A stretch of 64,000 bases of DNA from Ixodes scapularis (taxonomy: Eukaryota > Arthropoda > Arachnida > Ixodida > Ixodidae): positions 10,559,618 through 10,623,617 of the forward strand of contig NW_024609857.1 of NCBI RefSeq assembly GCF_016920785.2. The letters are read 5' to 3'. How positions within the stretch are numbered: position 1 is the first letter of the stretch; each line of letters begins with the position of its first letter. The notes beneath the pieces are model-generated. The model saw only the letters and a program-made list of their open reading frames with translations. It did not search any database and was not told where the DNA came from. The position numbers and the translations under genes were made by a program. Of this stretch, positions 1 to 12,287 are shown piece after piece.

Positions 1-1353
1 GTTAGTTTACTTAAATTCTGCTTTTAATAAAAACGTAAAAGTTCGGTGGTTCGAAGTCAACGCCGTTCCACTAGCGCAGGGGTAACCTGATGGTTTCACT
101 ATTGAGTCAAGCTACGTTTTGACTCGCTTGCCTGTAGAAGTATAAGGCAGCGCTTTATGTCAAAATCATTTTCACCTCTTCGCACCAGATGAACTGTCCC
201 AAATATGATTTCCAACTTTCCATTCGCGGACGACTGAAATGTTCGTATCGCCTGAGAATATTCAAGAAATCTTACCAATCGTGTTTTTTTTTTTTTTCTA
301 CCGTTGGCATTTAAAATATTTAACTATTTTTTACGGTTTGTTGGTGTTTCTCAGCCGTCATTTTAGTACCACGAAAAGTAAGGCACGCGCTCAAGCCTGG
401 AACAAAACAAATAACTTTACCCACAAAAACCACGTAAAAAAAAAAAAAAAAAAAAAGATCTGGTAGGTTTTTTTGTTGACTCAATGTGCTCGTCACTTCT
501 AGTTGTCATTGAAATAAACCAGACACCATCCCCCGTCCATAAAGGTTAGACGAAAACAGACGTTTTTCCTTACGCAACTGCCTTTCTTTCGTCTTCGGCG
601 AGAAGATGATACCAAAAATACGATAACGATTACCAGCATAGCCGCGCCTTCGCTTCGCAGCTCATTCCCATGCTTGCCGAGTCCGTCTTCTCAAACAAAG
701 GACCACATTTTAAGATATCTCCAGCGAAACCTAAACGCGAAACTCAAACATAGAACAAAAGATAGAAAACGAGAAGAAAATAAAAGACATTACAAAAACA
801 AAACTAAAAGAAAGCAAAACAAAAGAAAAAGGGGGGGGGGGGGGGGGGAGTTGGAGTCGAGGCATATGCGGAGACCAGAATGGAAATCAATCGGAAGTAG
901 CACCGCGGAAGGGTCCCAGACACGAGCCTATCACGTGGGAATCTGCATTTAAATGATTTCCGATAATAGGGACACGGCCGAACCGCGGTACCCCCGCACC
1001 CCGGAGTCGGGACCGAGGGTCGGTTTTCGTTCAATTTGGGCAAGGCCCTCCCCTTCCCCCTTCCTAGCTCTCCACTGCACGGCCTTCCGTATGCCACGCT
1101 GAATCGCTTTTTTTTTTCGTTTTTGTAACGGATAAAAAGAAAGTTGGGAACGAGAGGAGCACGCGAAGAAGAAAAGTCGAAAGAAACCCCTGTGTTTGAA
1201 AGAAGATGCCATGATGTACTACTATTGTTGCTCAAAATAATGTTTCTACGGTGTGAATTGGACCATTTGATCGCGTATTTTTTGTTGTAAAAGCATTCAA
1301 GTAAGCTTAGAACTGCTATCCTAGGGTCTTCATTCGAAATAACGCTGTCTTCA
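1..1353. other. Unassigned non-coding stretch
   Basis: No gene or element boundary is visible. The stretch holds a T run at 284-297, an A run at 436-456 and an 18-nt G run at 831-848. The open frames here are short and mostly low complexity. Confidence 0.6.
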
Positions 1354-1356
1354 TTA

Positions 1357-1641
1357 TGCCCGTGTCCCACTAGAGCGACAGACAGGAACAAAGGACAGCG
1401 ACAAGCCTCAGACCCATGCAGCATGCTCGCGATGGCACCTTTGACAGGTGTTTAGTCGTTCGGTGCTCGTGAAGTAAGCATGAGCGATTGTAAGCTTGCC
1501 GATGATACCCTCGCGCGCATGATACTCGTGTTTGAGCATAGCCTCCTTTATTATACAAAGCCTGTCAAATCGCGAAAGACTCTTGTTTGAGGCTTGTCGC
1601 TGTCTTTTGTCTCTGCCTGTCGCTCTCGTGGGACTCGGGCA
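1357..1641. mobile_element. Harbinger-type MITE, TTA TSD
   Basis: A 285-bp non-coding element. The left end TGCCCGTGTCCCAC is matched in inverted orientation at the right end (one mismatch in the first 14 bp). Similarity continues for about 60 bp through a shared motif GACAGCGACAAGCCTCA. It is flanked by TTA at 1354-1356 and 1642-1644. A 3-bp TTA/TAA duplication is the usual mark of PIF/Harbinger elements, so the superfamily is inferred from the TSD and not from a transposase. No transposase is encoded. Confidence 0.85.
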
Positions 1642-1644
1642 TTA

Positions 1645-3431
1645 GCGTTGGTAACTAGCGTAAGTACTATCTAGTGGCTGGGATTCCAACAATTTGCCGA
1701 AGGACAAATAGTCGGCGACCAGTTCGTTGAAGATAACAAGTTCACCGTAAAACAGCTAGTCACAGGTGTAGGTCGTCCGAAAATAAAGTTTTAACTGGAT
1801 GAGTCTGCTCGATGAGCGATGTTAACTTTTCATTAATAAGTGACTGGACTGCTAGCAACCGCGACATATCGTTCTTTTATTTTTTTATTATACCACTATC
1901 TAGATCAGTGGTACATACAGGCGAGTTCTACAATCTGACGTAACTTTCGGCACTGTAGCCTCCCTTTACGTAAGATTTAGATAGCATGTTAACGATGTCT
2001 AGATGACCGAAACTGATCCTCAGTCATCCTCCGTGATCTTGCAAGATGACGTACGTTGGTTTGGGATAAGAAGCACAGAATATGCTTTCAAACGAAATGT
2101 CGTCAAAATTAGCACCCTTGATAGCTAAAAAGAGAGTTTGGGAGGTCTCGATCGCAGACATTGTAAACAAAAGTGGAATAAAAGACATTTAAAAATCACA
2201 ACTCATGTAGAAATGAAGTAGAAATAAATAACAAGACAGTTCAAGTCGCAAGCTTAAGCTAAATCCACCTTGTTTTCGTTTGCTTGTTGTTTTTCAAGAA
2301 AAATAATATCAGGTTTTGTAAGTGACGCTCTGCTTCTAGATGAAACGCAGTTCCGACTAGTTAGCACTCAAGTCGAATCAGAACAGAAATTAAGGGGAGC
2401 CTTTTGCAATCAACGCAAAAGCTTTCTTCGGCGGCCACTCAAACAACGTATCACGGAGTCGTCAGCAGGACGGCTATGTGTAGGCTGCTGTCACTCATCG
2501 GTGACAAGCGAAAAGGAACAAACAGAGCCCATTGTGCCTGCTATGCTAAAGAGATACGGACTGAAGGAATGAATATGATTAAAGATTAAGAACTACGGAG
2601 CTATTTTCACCTGGTTTAGGCGAAGTGTAACAAAATAATAAATACAAAAAAATACTCCGGCCGGTTGCTCATCTGCTTCCGTGTAATCATATCCAGGCCG
2701 AAAACACGTACGCCCGTCCATCGCCTTGTGACAGGGATCAGCAGAAGCTCTTCTTTGTTATTCACGTTCTCGGCACTTGGATGGACTTCCTGGTGCGGGA
2801 GATGTTCGAACCGTCGACCGCATCCTATTAGCTACGTGCAGGGGTCGCTGTTCTTCCTGGGCCGCTTTGCGGTGCTCGAGACAACGCGATCTTGAAGGGG
2901 CGGTGCAATATTTTTTTGTACATTCAGTAACTACCGCCTATAATTATTTATTGACATTCATTCCCCATGAAACGCGCGTTTGTTTCTTTGTTTTGTTGTT
3001 TTGTTTTTTCCATGCAATAACAGTCGCAAAAAAAAAAAAAAAAATATGGCGAAAAACGAGCGGCGTTTACTTCCTCAACTCGCAACCAGAACAAGCGGCC
3101 ACGTAATCGGCAGCCGATTGTATACCTCCAGTGTTTATCAAAGCAAAAACCCAAGAACGAATGCTCATGCAGTTCCCGTATCCACTATATGTGAGCCGCA
3201 TTCAAATATCGTTCTCGCGGAGATCCCAAGAAGGTCGATAACAAAATCCTGGGAATCACGTTGTTGGCAACGCCAACAATGCGATCCCCACAAATTCGTC
3301 AGCAAGTTGTGCGAAGGGAATAAAAGCGTGCAGTTTTAAAACCTCGAAATTACGCTGCGACAAATAAACTTCTTGGTCACTGGCGTGGCGTACCAGTACA
3401 CTTGGGTCCCTCTTGTGCCAGCAAGTGATGA

Positions 3432-3434
<3 letters not shown>
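1645..3434. other. Unassigned non-coding stretch
   Basis: Nothing is recognised here. The open frame at 2270-2572 matches nothing I know and has no visible motif, and the frames near 2980-3339 run through an A run. There are no convincing TIRs. Confidence 0.5.

Positions 3435-3464
<30 letters not shown>
3435..3464. repeat. (GA)n microsatellite
   Basis: About 15 GA dinucleotides in a row. The minus-strand open frame over it is a repeat artefact. Confidence 0.9.
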
Positions 3465-3466
<2 letters not shown>

Positions 3467-3561
3467 TTGCAAAAGAGGAAAATAAGTGAGAAACCAATAT
3501 CGTTCTACGGCCCCTTGTACGGAGAGATTAAAGATATAAAATAGCGCAAAAAAGACAAGGT

Positions 3562-3610
3562 CAAGGAAAAGACAAGGACAAGAAGTCCTTGTCTTTGTCT
3601 CTTTTCCTTG
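3562..3610. repeat. Imperfect hairpin rich in CAAGGA/TCCTTG
   Basis: The left arm CAAGGAAAAGACAAGGACA pairs with GTCCTTGTCTTTGTCTC and CTTTTCCTTG on the right with small bulges. A further CAAGGACAAGAAG copy follows near 3632-3644. No TSD is visible. Confidence 0.6.
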
Positions 3611-5429
3611 CATTTTTTGGACAAGGGAAAGTCAAGGACAAGAAGTATATTCGCGACTCCAGCGACCTATAGGGGGCGCCACCACCAAACAAACATGGCG
3701 GCTGAGTCCAGGTCGCGTCGGCTCGGCCGGGCTGCCTGAACGGGTGGCGCATTCAATTTAACAGATTTTATTTTGTTTAATGCCAAATTTTATAGGTATC
3801 TGAACTGAGATGGTTAAGTCTAGCCGGTGCTGATAAACTTGCAACGCATAGTTTTGTTTTCCCGATGTTTTTTTCTCTTTTCATGTCAAACTTTCGTTTC
3901 GGAGATTTCGTTCAAAACCGAAACTATGGGCTCCGGAGAGACGGTAATAGACTTTAATCAGTTTTGATCATCTAAGGAAAGTGGCGATGACTACAGAATT
4001 GTTCCACCGAGAGCAATTTTCAGCTAACTCGCATGCCTCGACCATGCGACTTATCTGTCCGCGAAATCGACGTTTTGTGCGGTCAACAACACAGGCTGCA
4101 GGAAAATTACGAAAATTGAGCGAGCGCTTCTTGAGCCGAGGAGCATTTTAACCCGCTGGCGCCCCACTACGCAGTTGACACTCGTATTTCAATTCTGGTT
4201 TTAGTAGCAATCGAGAAGTCATTTTGACGAGCGGGTTATGAATTATATTACGAACTGTCCCACTAAAACGATATTAGTTTATTCTTTGGGTTGAAATATG
4301 AGCTTAGTCGACTAGCTATTAGATGAACAGCTGAATTATATTTGAAGGAACAGAGAGATACTACTTAAACTTAGCCGAATGGTCCTAGCCGGTAGCACGG
4401 AGACGAATGCGGGCGAACTGAAGAGAGTCTTCATCGGAGATTCACGCAGAACCTCTCTGCATTGAACTTGACCTCGAATCCTGAACGGAGAAAATTAGCT
4501 TTTTGCGAGGCCGGTAAACCTGAGCAATGAAGACATATATTGCTGCTGGCTTCGACGGGGGTATAATATAAATATTAGAATAGCGATAGATCATAATACC
4601 GTGACAGCTCCTAACTTTGCGAGACGCGTCCTCTGCCTTTTGAAAGCAGATAATTTCCCTCATTAATCATATGCAGCGAGCAGGTTTTCCTGAATCAAGT
4701 AATTGCGAAATCAGCCCAACTCCTTCAGTGTGGTTCAGAGGCTTTTTCGGCGAAAATCAGCCAAGATGAATAGCCAACGCACCGACCGGCGTGGGTGGCA
4801 CAAACTTGAAGCTAATCAAACACAACCAAACTCAAGAAAAGCAGCTGTCGAACCTTCCCATTCACTTGACTGCAACGTTGGTGTTCCCTCCAGTCTAACA
4901 CCTCGTCTGTCGTCCTCAGTCCACTGTTCTACATCCTCATAAAGAAACCCCTTATCAGTTACCAAGTAGTCGTTACTTTGAATGTGATTCGAGACAGACA
5001 AGAAATCGAAACGTTTTTCCGTGATTCCTCCCCATCCAGGAAATCGAAAGCACGCGACCGTGTGTTGTGGAGAAAACGGGCTTTCAAACACGTGATGGAA
5101 GGAAAGAACCTACTGAGGCTTCACCACACTAATGAACACTCATGCAAACTTTCGGACCTTCGTCAAATTACATTGTTCGCCCCCGCGCCGACAACACGTG
5201 TCCGCGAAAGCCACCAGAGACGCGGAGGGGCGCGGAGCGAACTGGACCGGCTGGTTCCCGGTTTTCCCGCTTGGTGGCGTCCGTTTAGCTGGAGTCGCGA
5301 ATAGCCTTGTCGTTTTTTACGCTATTTTATATGTTTAACTAAGATGAGCCAACTAGCCCAACAACGTACCCTACTATACGGAGAGAGACAGCGGGAGAGG
5401 AGGATACGAGAAGATACGGGGACGTAAGA
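3611..5429. other. Unassigned non-coding stretch
   Basis: No gene or mobile element could be delimited. The open frames are under 110 aa and lack recognisable motifs. Confidence 0.5.
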
Positions 5430-5600
5430 ATACCGTGCTCTGATTGGAAGGATTAGAGGGTAGACGCGAAGACTAGCTGCCTTCGTCTCTACCCGCTGTC
5501 TCCCTCCAATCAGAGCGAACAGCCTAGGAGAGTCGTCTGCACCTCGTGCAGGGTAAGACGTTCTGACCAATCAGAGCTCTGAACTCTAACGTCACCGCAG
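5430..5600. mobile_element. Diverged copy of CTCTGATTGG palindromic element
   Basis: The arms at 5435-5471 and 5481-5520 are inverted copies carrying GTGCTCTGATTGGA and GGGTAGA, the same landmarks as the cleaner palindromes at 28541-28737 and 42142-42334. A further inverted CCAATCAGAGCTC and an ACGTCACCGCAGG tail follow at about 5566-5600. The outer limits are uncertain and no TSD was found. Confidence 0.45.
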
Positions 5601-7565
5601 GCCCTTGTCTCCTCGTTTCACTCAGTTGCTCTCTGTGTACGCACCGAAAGCAGCAAGTCAGGAACACGTTAATAAAGGCGGTAGTGCACGGTAGTAGTGC
5701 ATACCGCTTTATTTGTTTCCACCGGTTTAAGATGTAGGATCATACACGTTGGACAAAGAGCTCAAGCTTTTTTGCGTATACTTCTTTTTTTTTTAACACA
5801 CTAGAAAAGCGGGTAATGTCCACATCGGAAAAGCGAGTAAAGTCCACATCGGCAGTCATTGGGGATTACTAAATAGATAAAAGGGACTGTACTTTTTTTT
5901 AGTTTAATTTTATGTCAGTGCTTTGAAGAAGAGCTGCGCGTGCAGAAGACTAACAAAACTCCGGTTGAAAATAGGTACGTGAAAAAATTGTTGCATACAA
6001 TTTTCGAAGAACGTCGGTATTCACTGCACACATCTACGTATATTGCAACTGTGGTACAGTTAAAAGCGTACGCATAATGTTTCTTTACAAAAATACTATC
6101 GCGTAATTCGTTTGCTTCTTTTTTTCCCCAGGAACTCTGCGAAACTTTTTTAGAAGGTTCAAATTTTCGCCGTATTTTTTTATTCGTTTTATATGGTTAC
6201 GTCGATTTATCGGAACGAATTGAATAGCTCGTTCTTTTTGGTTCCGTTAACGCGGAACTTCTATTCTCCTTCCTAGCTTTTCCGTAACTTTCCTAAAACA
6301 TCATCACCTAGCATTACCTTGCGCGTGACGACAACATTACCTCTCGTCGCCGCTACCGTAGTTTCGGTGCAAAAGCCAAGCACAGGCCCGCCCAAGCGAA
6401 GAGGAGCGCAGCCCAGACAGAAACTCCGAGGAGGCGGAGGGCACCGAAGAACACAAGACCTCCCCCCTGGCAGAAATTGGCGTCCGCAATTAAAAATAAC
6501 TCCTAGCACCGCTTCGCTCCCGTCCTGTTTGCGGTAAAATTCGTCGCGCCTGAAGAGTCGCATATCTTTGCTTTCCTTCCCGTTCGGTACAGGAGGCCAG
6601 GACACCCCGCGCGTTTCTCTTAGAACCTTCGCTTTATCTTTGGCTGGTGACGGTGTTTTCGTGCCGTCCGCTCCCGGTGTCGTTGTCAGAAGCATTTCTT
6701 TTTTTTTTTTCTGGTAGCCCGTTTGTAATGCGGGTGGGTTGCCGGCCACCGACGCCGGGAGGAATGGTCTGTTTTTAGCGAAGGGTTGGGGGTGGCCCGA
6801 AGGCGAGCACGTGACGACGACCGCCGCTGCACTAACCGCATGAGACGCTCTCGTTCTCGCTTTTCCTTCGGACCCCGCGTCATACAAAGAAGAAAGATGC
6901 CTCGGAAAGTGTCTTCAGACTGTCTTTTGTATCACGTGTTAGCAGTGTGACCGGGGGTTTTAGTGCTCCATGTTTGTGAAGAGTGTTTTGTTTTTGTTGT
7001 TTTTTGGTAGAAAGGATGAAGGTATAGAAGAGCCCTGTGGACTGGACTCCAATTTACCTTACGATGGACCGCAGCGGATGCTACGAGACATTCCAGCCAA
7101 TCCAGAGCCGTGAACGCGTCACTGCACCACAATCGACAGTCACGTGACAATCACACGGCATCCGATTGGCTTGGATGGCTCGTGGCGTTATCTGCGGTTC
7201 ATCGTAAGGTGCAACGAAGTGTAGCCCTTGGCTCGGGTGCCGGAGTCTCGGGAGGTGGATGGTGCTCCACGAGGGAGTAGCTCGTGCTTCGGAGAAATGG
7301 TGCTTCTCTTTGACAGAGTGGAAGAGCGGTCTGGAAACAGCGTCGAAGAGTTCAGTGACAATCTGAAAACGACGTCGAAGAGCAGTGACAAATATATCGG
7401 CATGTTTACGCCTTTCCCGACATCAATCACGGGCTATGATTCATGTCAAGAGCATGTTTCAGCGTTGACACTTTTTCTTTTTTCTTTAACTTCGTTGTTT
7501 ATCTGGTTCGCGAAGTGAGTCACTCTACAAATCGCGTTGTTTTTAATTTAGAGCGGGGGGTCCTG
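5601..7565. other. Unassigned stretch with GC-richer part
   Basis: Two small repeats of GTCCACATCGG lie near 5819-5852. The part at 6270-6890 is GC-richer and carries an open minus-strand frame of 204 aa (6273-6887) with biased composition and no recognisable domain. I do not call it a gene. It could be a CpG-rich regulatory stretch. Confidence 0.4.
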
Positions 7566-7707
7566 AACTCGTCAAACACAAAGTTGTAGCAGAAAGTTTG
7601 CGGAACGCTTCGATTTGACGTCGGCGAAAAAAGCGCGAAGTCATCGTCGTGATAGACCAATCGGTGCGTTCCGTCAACTTCGGTCCGAACTTTGTGTTTG
7701 ACGAGTT
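7566..7707. repeat. Inverted repeat with 20-bp perfect arms
   Basis: AACTCGTCAAACACAAAGTT at 7566-7585 is matched exactly in inverted orientation at 7688-7707. The flanks are partly similar. It may be a small MITE, but no TSD could be fixed. Confidence 0.7.
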
Positions 7708-7826
7708 TAGAGGCCGAGGGGTCTTAAACCCTGGCTTGCGGGCGAGATGTGGCCCGCGGAAATCTCTCCAACCGGTCCGCCGCTGGACGCAGCCTTTCCA
7801 ATGAAGCCCAACCGGCGGCTCGCTTC

Positions 7827-9738
7827 CAGTCATGGGCACGTTACCAGTAAAAAGTAACAGGGTTACAGTTGCCGTTACCTAGGGGGAAAAAAGTAACTCT
7901 GTTAGAGTTACAGTTACCGGTTTCGAGAAGTAACGTGTTACCGTTACAGTTACAGTTACTGTAACGAGAAAGTAACGCCGTTACTCTCTCGTTACAGTAC
8001 AATAATTGGACTCGAGGAATCACAAACCAAAACAATATTATTTTATTTGTTACAGTATAGTGAGAAGAAAGGTAAACTGAGGAATTAGAAAAATTTAAAC
8101 CCGAAGAGTGTTTCTTTTTTTTGCGTCATTCGCCGTTTCAGCATTTTAATGTGCATAATTTATTTGCAATGATTGTTATAACTTAGAATCAACCGTTTTT
8201 CATAATTTTTATCGGCCCGCGTCAGTGAACATTTTGGTTTATTTTTCACTCCGAAACGAATGAGGACAGCTTACATAATTGGGATATGGGATATGGGATA
8301 TACTTATGGGATATACTCGGATCAGGCCTAAACATAGCAGGTCAGACAGCTTCGGAATAAAGGGGGAACGGAGACAATTAGCTTCTGGTGCTTTACGAGT
8401 GTACGGCGACCACCGCGGCGTCTATGTCCGAAACGCCAACTGTGAAAGTCGCGTTCACTCGAGCGGCCTCGAAGAGAATGAATAAGTTAAAGAAGCTCCG
8501 GCTTTCTACACAATATAAGGACGGCTGTCTTGAAAACTAATAGGAATGAGGAAACGGCGAACAGCTGGGTGTAAAAATGACAGCACGGCCCAGACGGAAC
8601 ACTCGGAGACATCGCATCGCACGACCACCGAGGCACCGACACCCGCAGATGGTCCCCACGAGAAAGAGTAAGCCAAAGTCGGTGAAAGAGACATCGTTTG
8701 GCGCCCCTACCACCGCGGGCGCCGCTTCCTTTATTTCCCGGTTTCGTGCGGACTCGTCCGTCGTCCATTCTCGGTCGTGGGCTAAACCAGGCAATTTTTT
8801 GTTTGTTTAATGCGTAGCAGCACTTCTTATTTTCTTTTGTTAGCGAGGAGTTTGGAGAAAAATATACTTCATTTCATTTCATTTCATTTATTATTCCCTC
8901 AGGGCCCGAAGGCATTACAGAGGGGAGTGGGCGGTCGACAGATAAAAATAACAAAGTTGAACGAGGCAAAAATACAAAAAAAAAACACACACACACACAG
9001 CAAAAACACGCGTTACGCATCATCTGTTAAAAAGTTGGTAATAGCATTTTTAAAATAAACTGTGTTATTGAGACTATATGTGCGGGAAGGCGATTCCAAT
9101 CAATGGAGGTTTGGGGTAGAAAAAAAAGCATTAAAAGTGGATGTGCTACAATGGGGAATCCCTACCTTTAGGTCATGGTCTACACGTGATGATATGTACG
9201 ATGGTTCTAAAAACAATGCTTGACGGAGAGCGGGGTTAGAGTAATAAATCTTGTGAAATAAACATAGACGAGATATTTTTCTTCGGAGAGAGATATCAGG
9301 TAAGGAGAGGGACGATTTCATGGAAGTTACACTGGCTGTACGATGATAGTTCGAGAGTATGAAACGGGCAGAACGATTCTGAATAGATTCGACAGCTGAT
9401 GCAAGGGTGATACCGGGGCTCCAGATAGAAGCTGCATATTCCAGTTTAGGACGAACTAGGGTTTAATAGAGGAGAAGTTTTAACGAAAGAGGAGCAAGCG
9501 AAAAGTTACGTTTGATGGAAATGGAAAGATGGTTAAAGATGGAAATTTCTCCGTGTTATATCCTTCCGCGGCAGTGGGTTCTAGTATAGTAAAAAAATAA
9601 GTAACTGTAACGGCGTAAACAGTTACAGTTACCCAATAAAAAAGTAACAGTGCCACAGTTACGAGTTACCAGTATTAAATAGTAACGCGTTACAGGTAAA
9701 AGTTACCGGAAAAAATAACTAGTTACTGCCCAAGACTG
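7827..9738. mobile_element. hAT-type element with perfect 8-bp TSD
   Basis: A 1912-bp element. The left end CAGTCATGGGCACGTTAC and the inverted right end CAGTCTTGGGCAGTAACTAG form TIRs. CTCGCTTC directly precedes it (7819-7826) and directly follows it (9739-9746), a perfect 8-bp duplication. CAG termini with an 8-bp TSD are typical of hAT. Both ends are packed with GTTAC/GTAAC words (about 7840-8000 and 9590-9735), as expected for subterminal transposase-binding repeats. No transposase frame is visible. The interior has a short GGGATAT tandem at 8281-8318 and a LINE fragment at about 8870-9560, so the element served as a target for a later retrotransposition. Confidence 0.92.
8870..9560 (-). 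pseudogene. 5'-truncated LINE reverse transcriptase 3' end
   Basis: Reading the minus strand, a decayed frame contains TLVRPKLEYAASIW, then SIQNRSARFILS, RRKISRLCLFHKIYY and finally DWNRLPAHI. This order is that of the C-terminal end of reverse transcriptase ORF2 in jockey/CR1/L2-type non-LTR elements. The frame is dead: there is a stop just before TLVRP (near 9461) and a 1-nt shift between the residues NLH and IDW (near 9101). The 3' end is a CATTT-type tail (four repeats at 8870-8889 on the plus strand). It lies inside the hAT element and is strongly 5'-truncated, as is usual for target-primed reverse transcription. The family is not resolved; the recognition rests on motif order alone. Confidence 0.85.
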
Positions 9739-9746
9739 CTCGCTTC

Positions 9747-10381
9747 CAGGCTCCAGCAGACCCGGGCAAGCGGCGCAGAAAGAAGTTTGCCTAAAGAAAC
9801 GACGCCGCGACGCGCTCTAAATGCGCGAACTAAGACAGCAGAAAGAACGAGAGAAGCTGCATCGTTACACGGGTCGTCTCGCCCTATTACTTATTTGAGC
9901 TTTTGTCGTCACTGGCATGGCCATTGTTAGTCCCCCTGCTTCGTGACTGTGTAACTGCATGTATAAAACTTTCACGGCGTTCTGATGTACATTGCCCTTG
10001 GGGGTCTTCTGTCACAACTGCTGCATATTGTCAGCATTACTTTTATCTTTCTCATTAGTCTCCTGTACTGCGCGAATGTGCCAAATTTGCCACGCTCTTT
10101 AATCTATGCCCGGTGAATTTTGTTGGTCACAAACGTTGTGTAATGTCAGAATTTGCTAGCTATTAAATTTCAATTTGAAGCGTGTGTATTCGTGCACCTT
10201 AGGGTCTTTTAATACGTACTCTAACATTAATTTCGGTGTTTAAATGCTTCTCGATGTTAGTTTGCTTAGTGTTTTTCTTTTTTTATAATTGCTTTTTTTT
10301 TTTTCCCGGCTCCCGAGACTGTGACAGATCGCTTACCCTGCTCCTTACCCAAAATGTTTAGAGACCACTGATTTAATTTTT
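9747..10381. other. Unassigned non-coding stretch
   Basis: AT-rich, with T runs, no open frame of note and no TIRs seen. Confidence 0.5.
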
Positions 10382-10387
10382 TTTTTT

Positions 10388-10800
10388 AGACCACCTGAGA
10401 CTGGGTGGAAAAAACACGACGACGTCTCAAAGCCTGCCTCAGGTACGATTAATGAAAAAACAGTTAGGGCGCAGGCGAGCTGGTGTAAGTTTACCATTTT
10501 TTTAGACCTCCTGAGACTGGGTGGAAAAAACACGACGACGTCTCAAAACCTGCCTCAGGTACGATTAATGAAAAAAACAGTTAGGGCGCAGGCGAGCTGG
10601 TGTAAGTTTACCATTTTTTTAGACCACCTGAGATTGGGTGGAAGACTGCGCCCTAACTGTTTTTTTTTTTCATTAATTGTACCTGAGGCAGGCTTTGAGA
10701 CGTCGTCGTGTTTCTTCAACCCACTCTCAGGTGGTCTAAAAAAATGGTAAACTTAAACCAGCTTGTCGGCGCTCTAACTGTTTTTTCATTAAATCTACAG
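10388..10800. repeat. Head-family hairpin cluster, two direct units and one inverted
   Basis: A unit of about 116 bp starting AGACCACCTGAGACTGGGTG is present at 10388-10503 and 10504-10620 almost unchanged. A short third start (10621-10643) is followed by an inverted copy running to about 10800. Each unit contains GGGCGCAGGCGAGCTGGTG followed by AAGTTTACCAT, the head shared with 29955-30188 and 41856-41990. Small open frames on both strands here are mirror images produced by the palindrome. Confidence 0.88.
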
Positions 10801-11967
10801 TGTTTATTTGACAAAGACACACAAACAAAAGTACTTTTTTTACTATTAAGGTGGATACTTACATAATTTTAACTGCAGACTAATATCACGTGGCTAATAA
10901 CGGGTAGGCTTTGCGTCTTTATGTCGAATATTCGCGGATGCATTAGAAGCCACCATTATGTGATGGCGTGTCTGACATACACGGTTATACCGTGTTTCAC
11001 TGCTAAGTAGGGCCTTAGTCGACGCTACGACTCGAAGCAGCCAATCAAGCAGCCTCAAAAGTGCACTGTCATGACGCTCGTGATCTTTGTGCATTTCCTA
11101 TCACCGACGAATCAGTCACGCGCTTTTCTTCTTTTTTTTTTCTGCGTGTTATTAGACGAAAAATTATTGATGCATGAATGTATTTTGTTTTGTGCGTGCG
11201 ATGTACATATACACCGAAGATGCACCAAAAGACGAGCTGCTAGTTTCCATTCGGTTATTTGTCGTTGACGTTGTCCTTCTCTACGAATTGCTTCCCCGAC
11301 TTTAAAAATCAGCGTGCTCCCCTCACGCGACCAATGCGACGCGGTCCGCACTTCCCGCCTATTTCCCGCCTGCCTTCCATTGGCCACCGTTTTCGTCACG
11401 GCCGACTACTCCGGCACTTCACCTCCCTCTTTGGACCAATCCGCACATTCGTAGACGCTCAAAGTGCCCGTCCCCTGTCGACTCTATACGCAACAGCTGT
11501 GCCTCTTATTTACATAAAAGCGCTCGCGTGTGCGAAAGTTTTCCCCCCTGGACCTGCACGCTCTCACGAACGAGCTGCCGTGAAAGTCCGTTTCTTACGA
11601 ACTTGGTGATCGGAAACGGCCGACTAATTGTCCATTCGTCCTTGGGGTTGTAACGAACTTATAACGGGCGTAAACGGTCTTCAAACCCTGACAAAGACCC
11701 ATAGACGTATCACAGTCACGTGTGGCAGGGCCGTTCCTTTCGCATCAAGCTGGAGTTGGCTTCCGGTGTGAGGAAATTGCACTCAGCCAGGCGACAGCAC
11801 AATCGACAGCTTCGGTATCCGTTTTTTGCGGAGTTTGCAATCGCTAGGCAGAGGAAGAGAGCGTTCGTTACGCGTATTCGCAGATGCCGGAAAGCTGCCG
11901 CATAATGAAGGTAGCGTCTCTCGAAAAGCACGTCCCGTCGTACTTTGGAATGTTTCATCGTACGCCT

Positions 11968-12003
11968 CTTATCCTTAATTGAGTCCCCTCAATTAAGGAT
12001 AAG
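11968..12003. repeat. Perfect 16-bp stem hairpin
   Basis: CTTATCCTTAATTGAG, a 4-nt loop TCCC, then the exact inverted copy. There is no U tract and no flanking gene, so it is not treated as a terminator. Confidence 0.85.
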
Positions 12004-12263
12004 GTGCATCAAGTCTAAAACGCACCTACGTAAATATATATCTTAACACACCACATAGAGGGGAACTAGCAATGCTCCACGACGAGTCGGACCTTCTTTT
12101 TACTACGGTTCTGGATCTCCTCATCTCCGTGAATTCTCCATACCTTTAAGAGAGTTGGAGATTTATTTCTCAGTTCAAGACAACTTTGTTGCGGATCTAT
12201 TTTTTTATATAAGTTAGGTCAGTACACTGTTTTTTTTTTTATAATTGTATCGAAGGTTCTAAT

Positions 12264-12287
12264 AATATATATATATATATATATATA
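12264..12287. repeat. (AT)n microsatellite
   Basis: Twelve or so AT dinucleotides. Confidence 0.9.

Noticed and set aside
804..1424. 206-aa minus-strand frame
   Set aside because: It begins inside the MITE at 1357-1641 and ends in a G run giving poly-Pro; no domain.
6273..6887. 204-aa minus-strand open frame
   Set aside because: Compositionally biased, open in GC-rich sequence, no domain, and overlapped by other frames. No start context or neighbour supports a gene.
11968..12003. Stem-loop considered as a transcription terminator
   Set aside because: No T tract after it, no gene before it, and a eukaryotic context.
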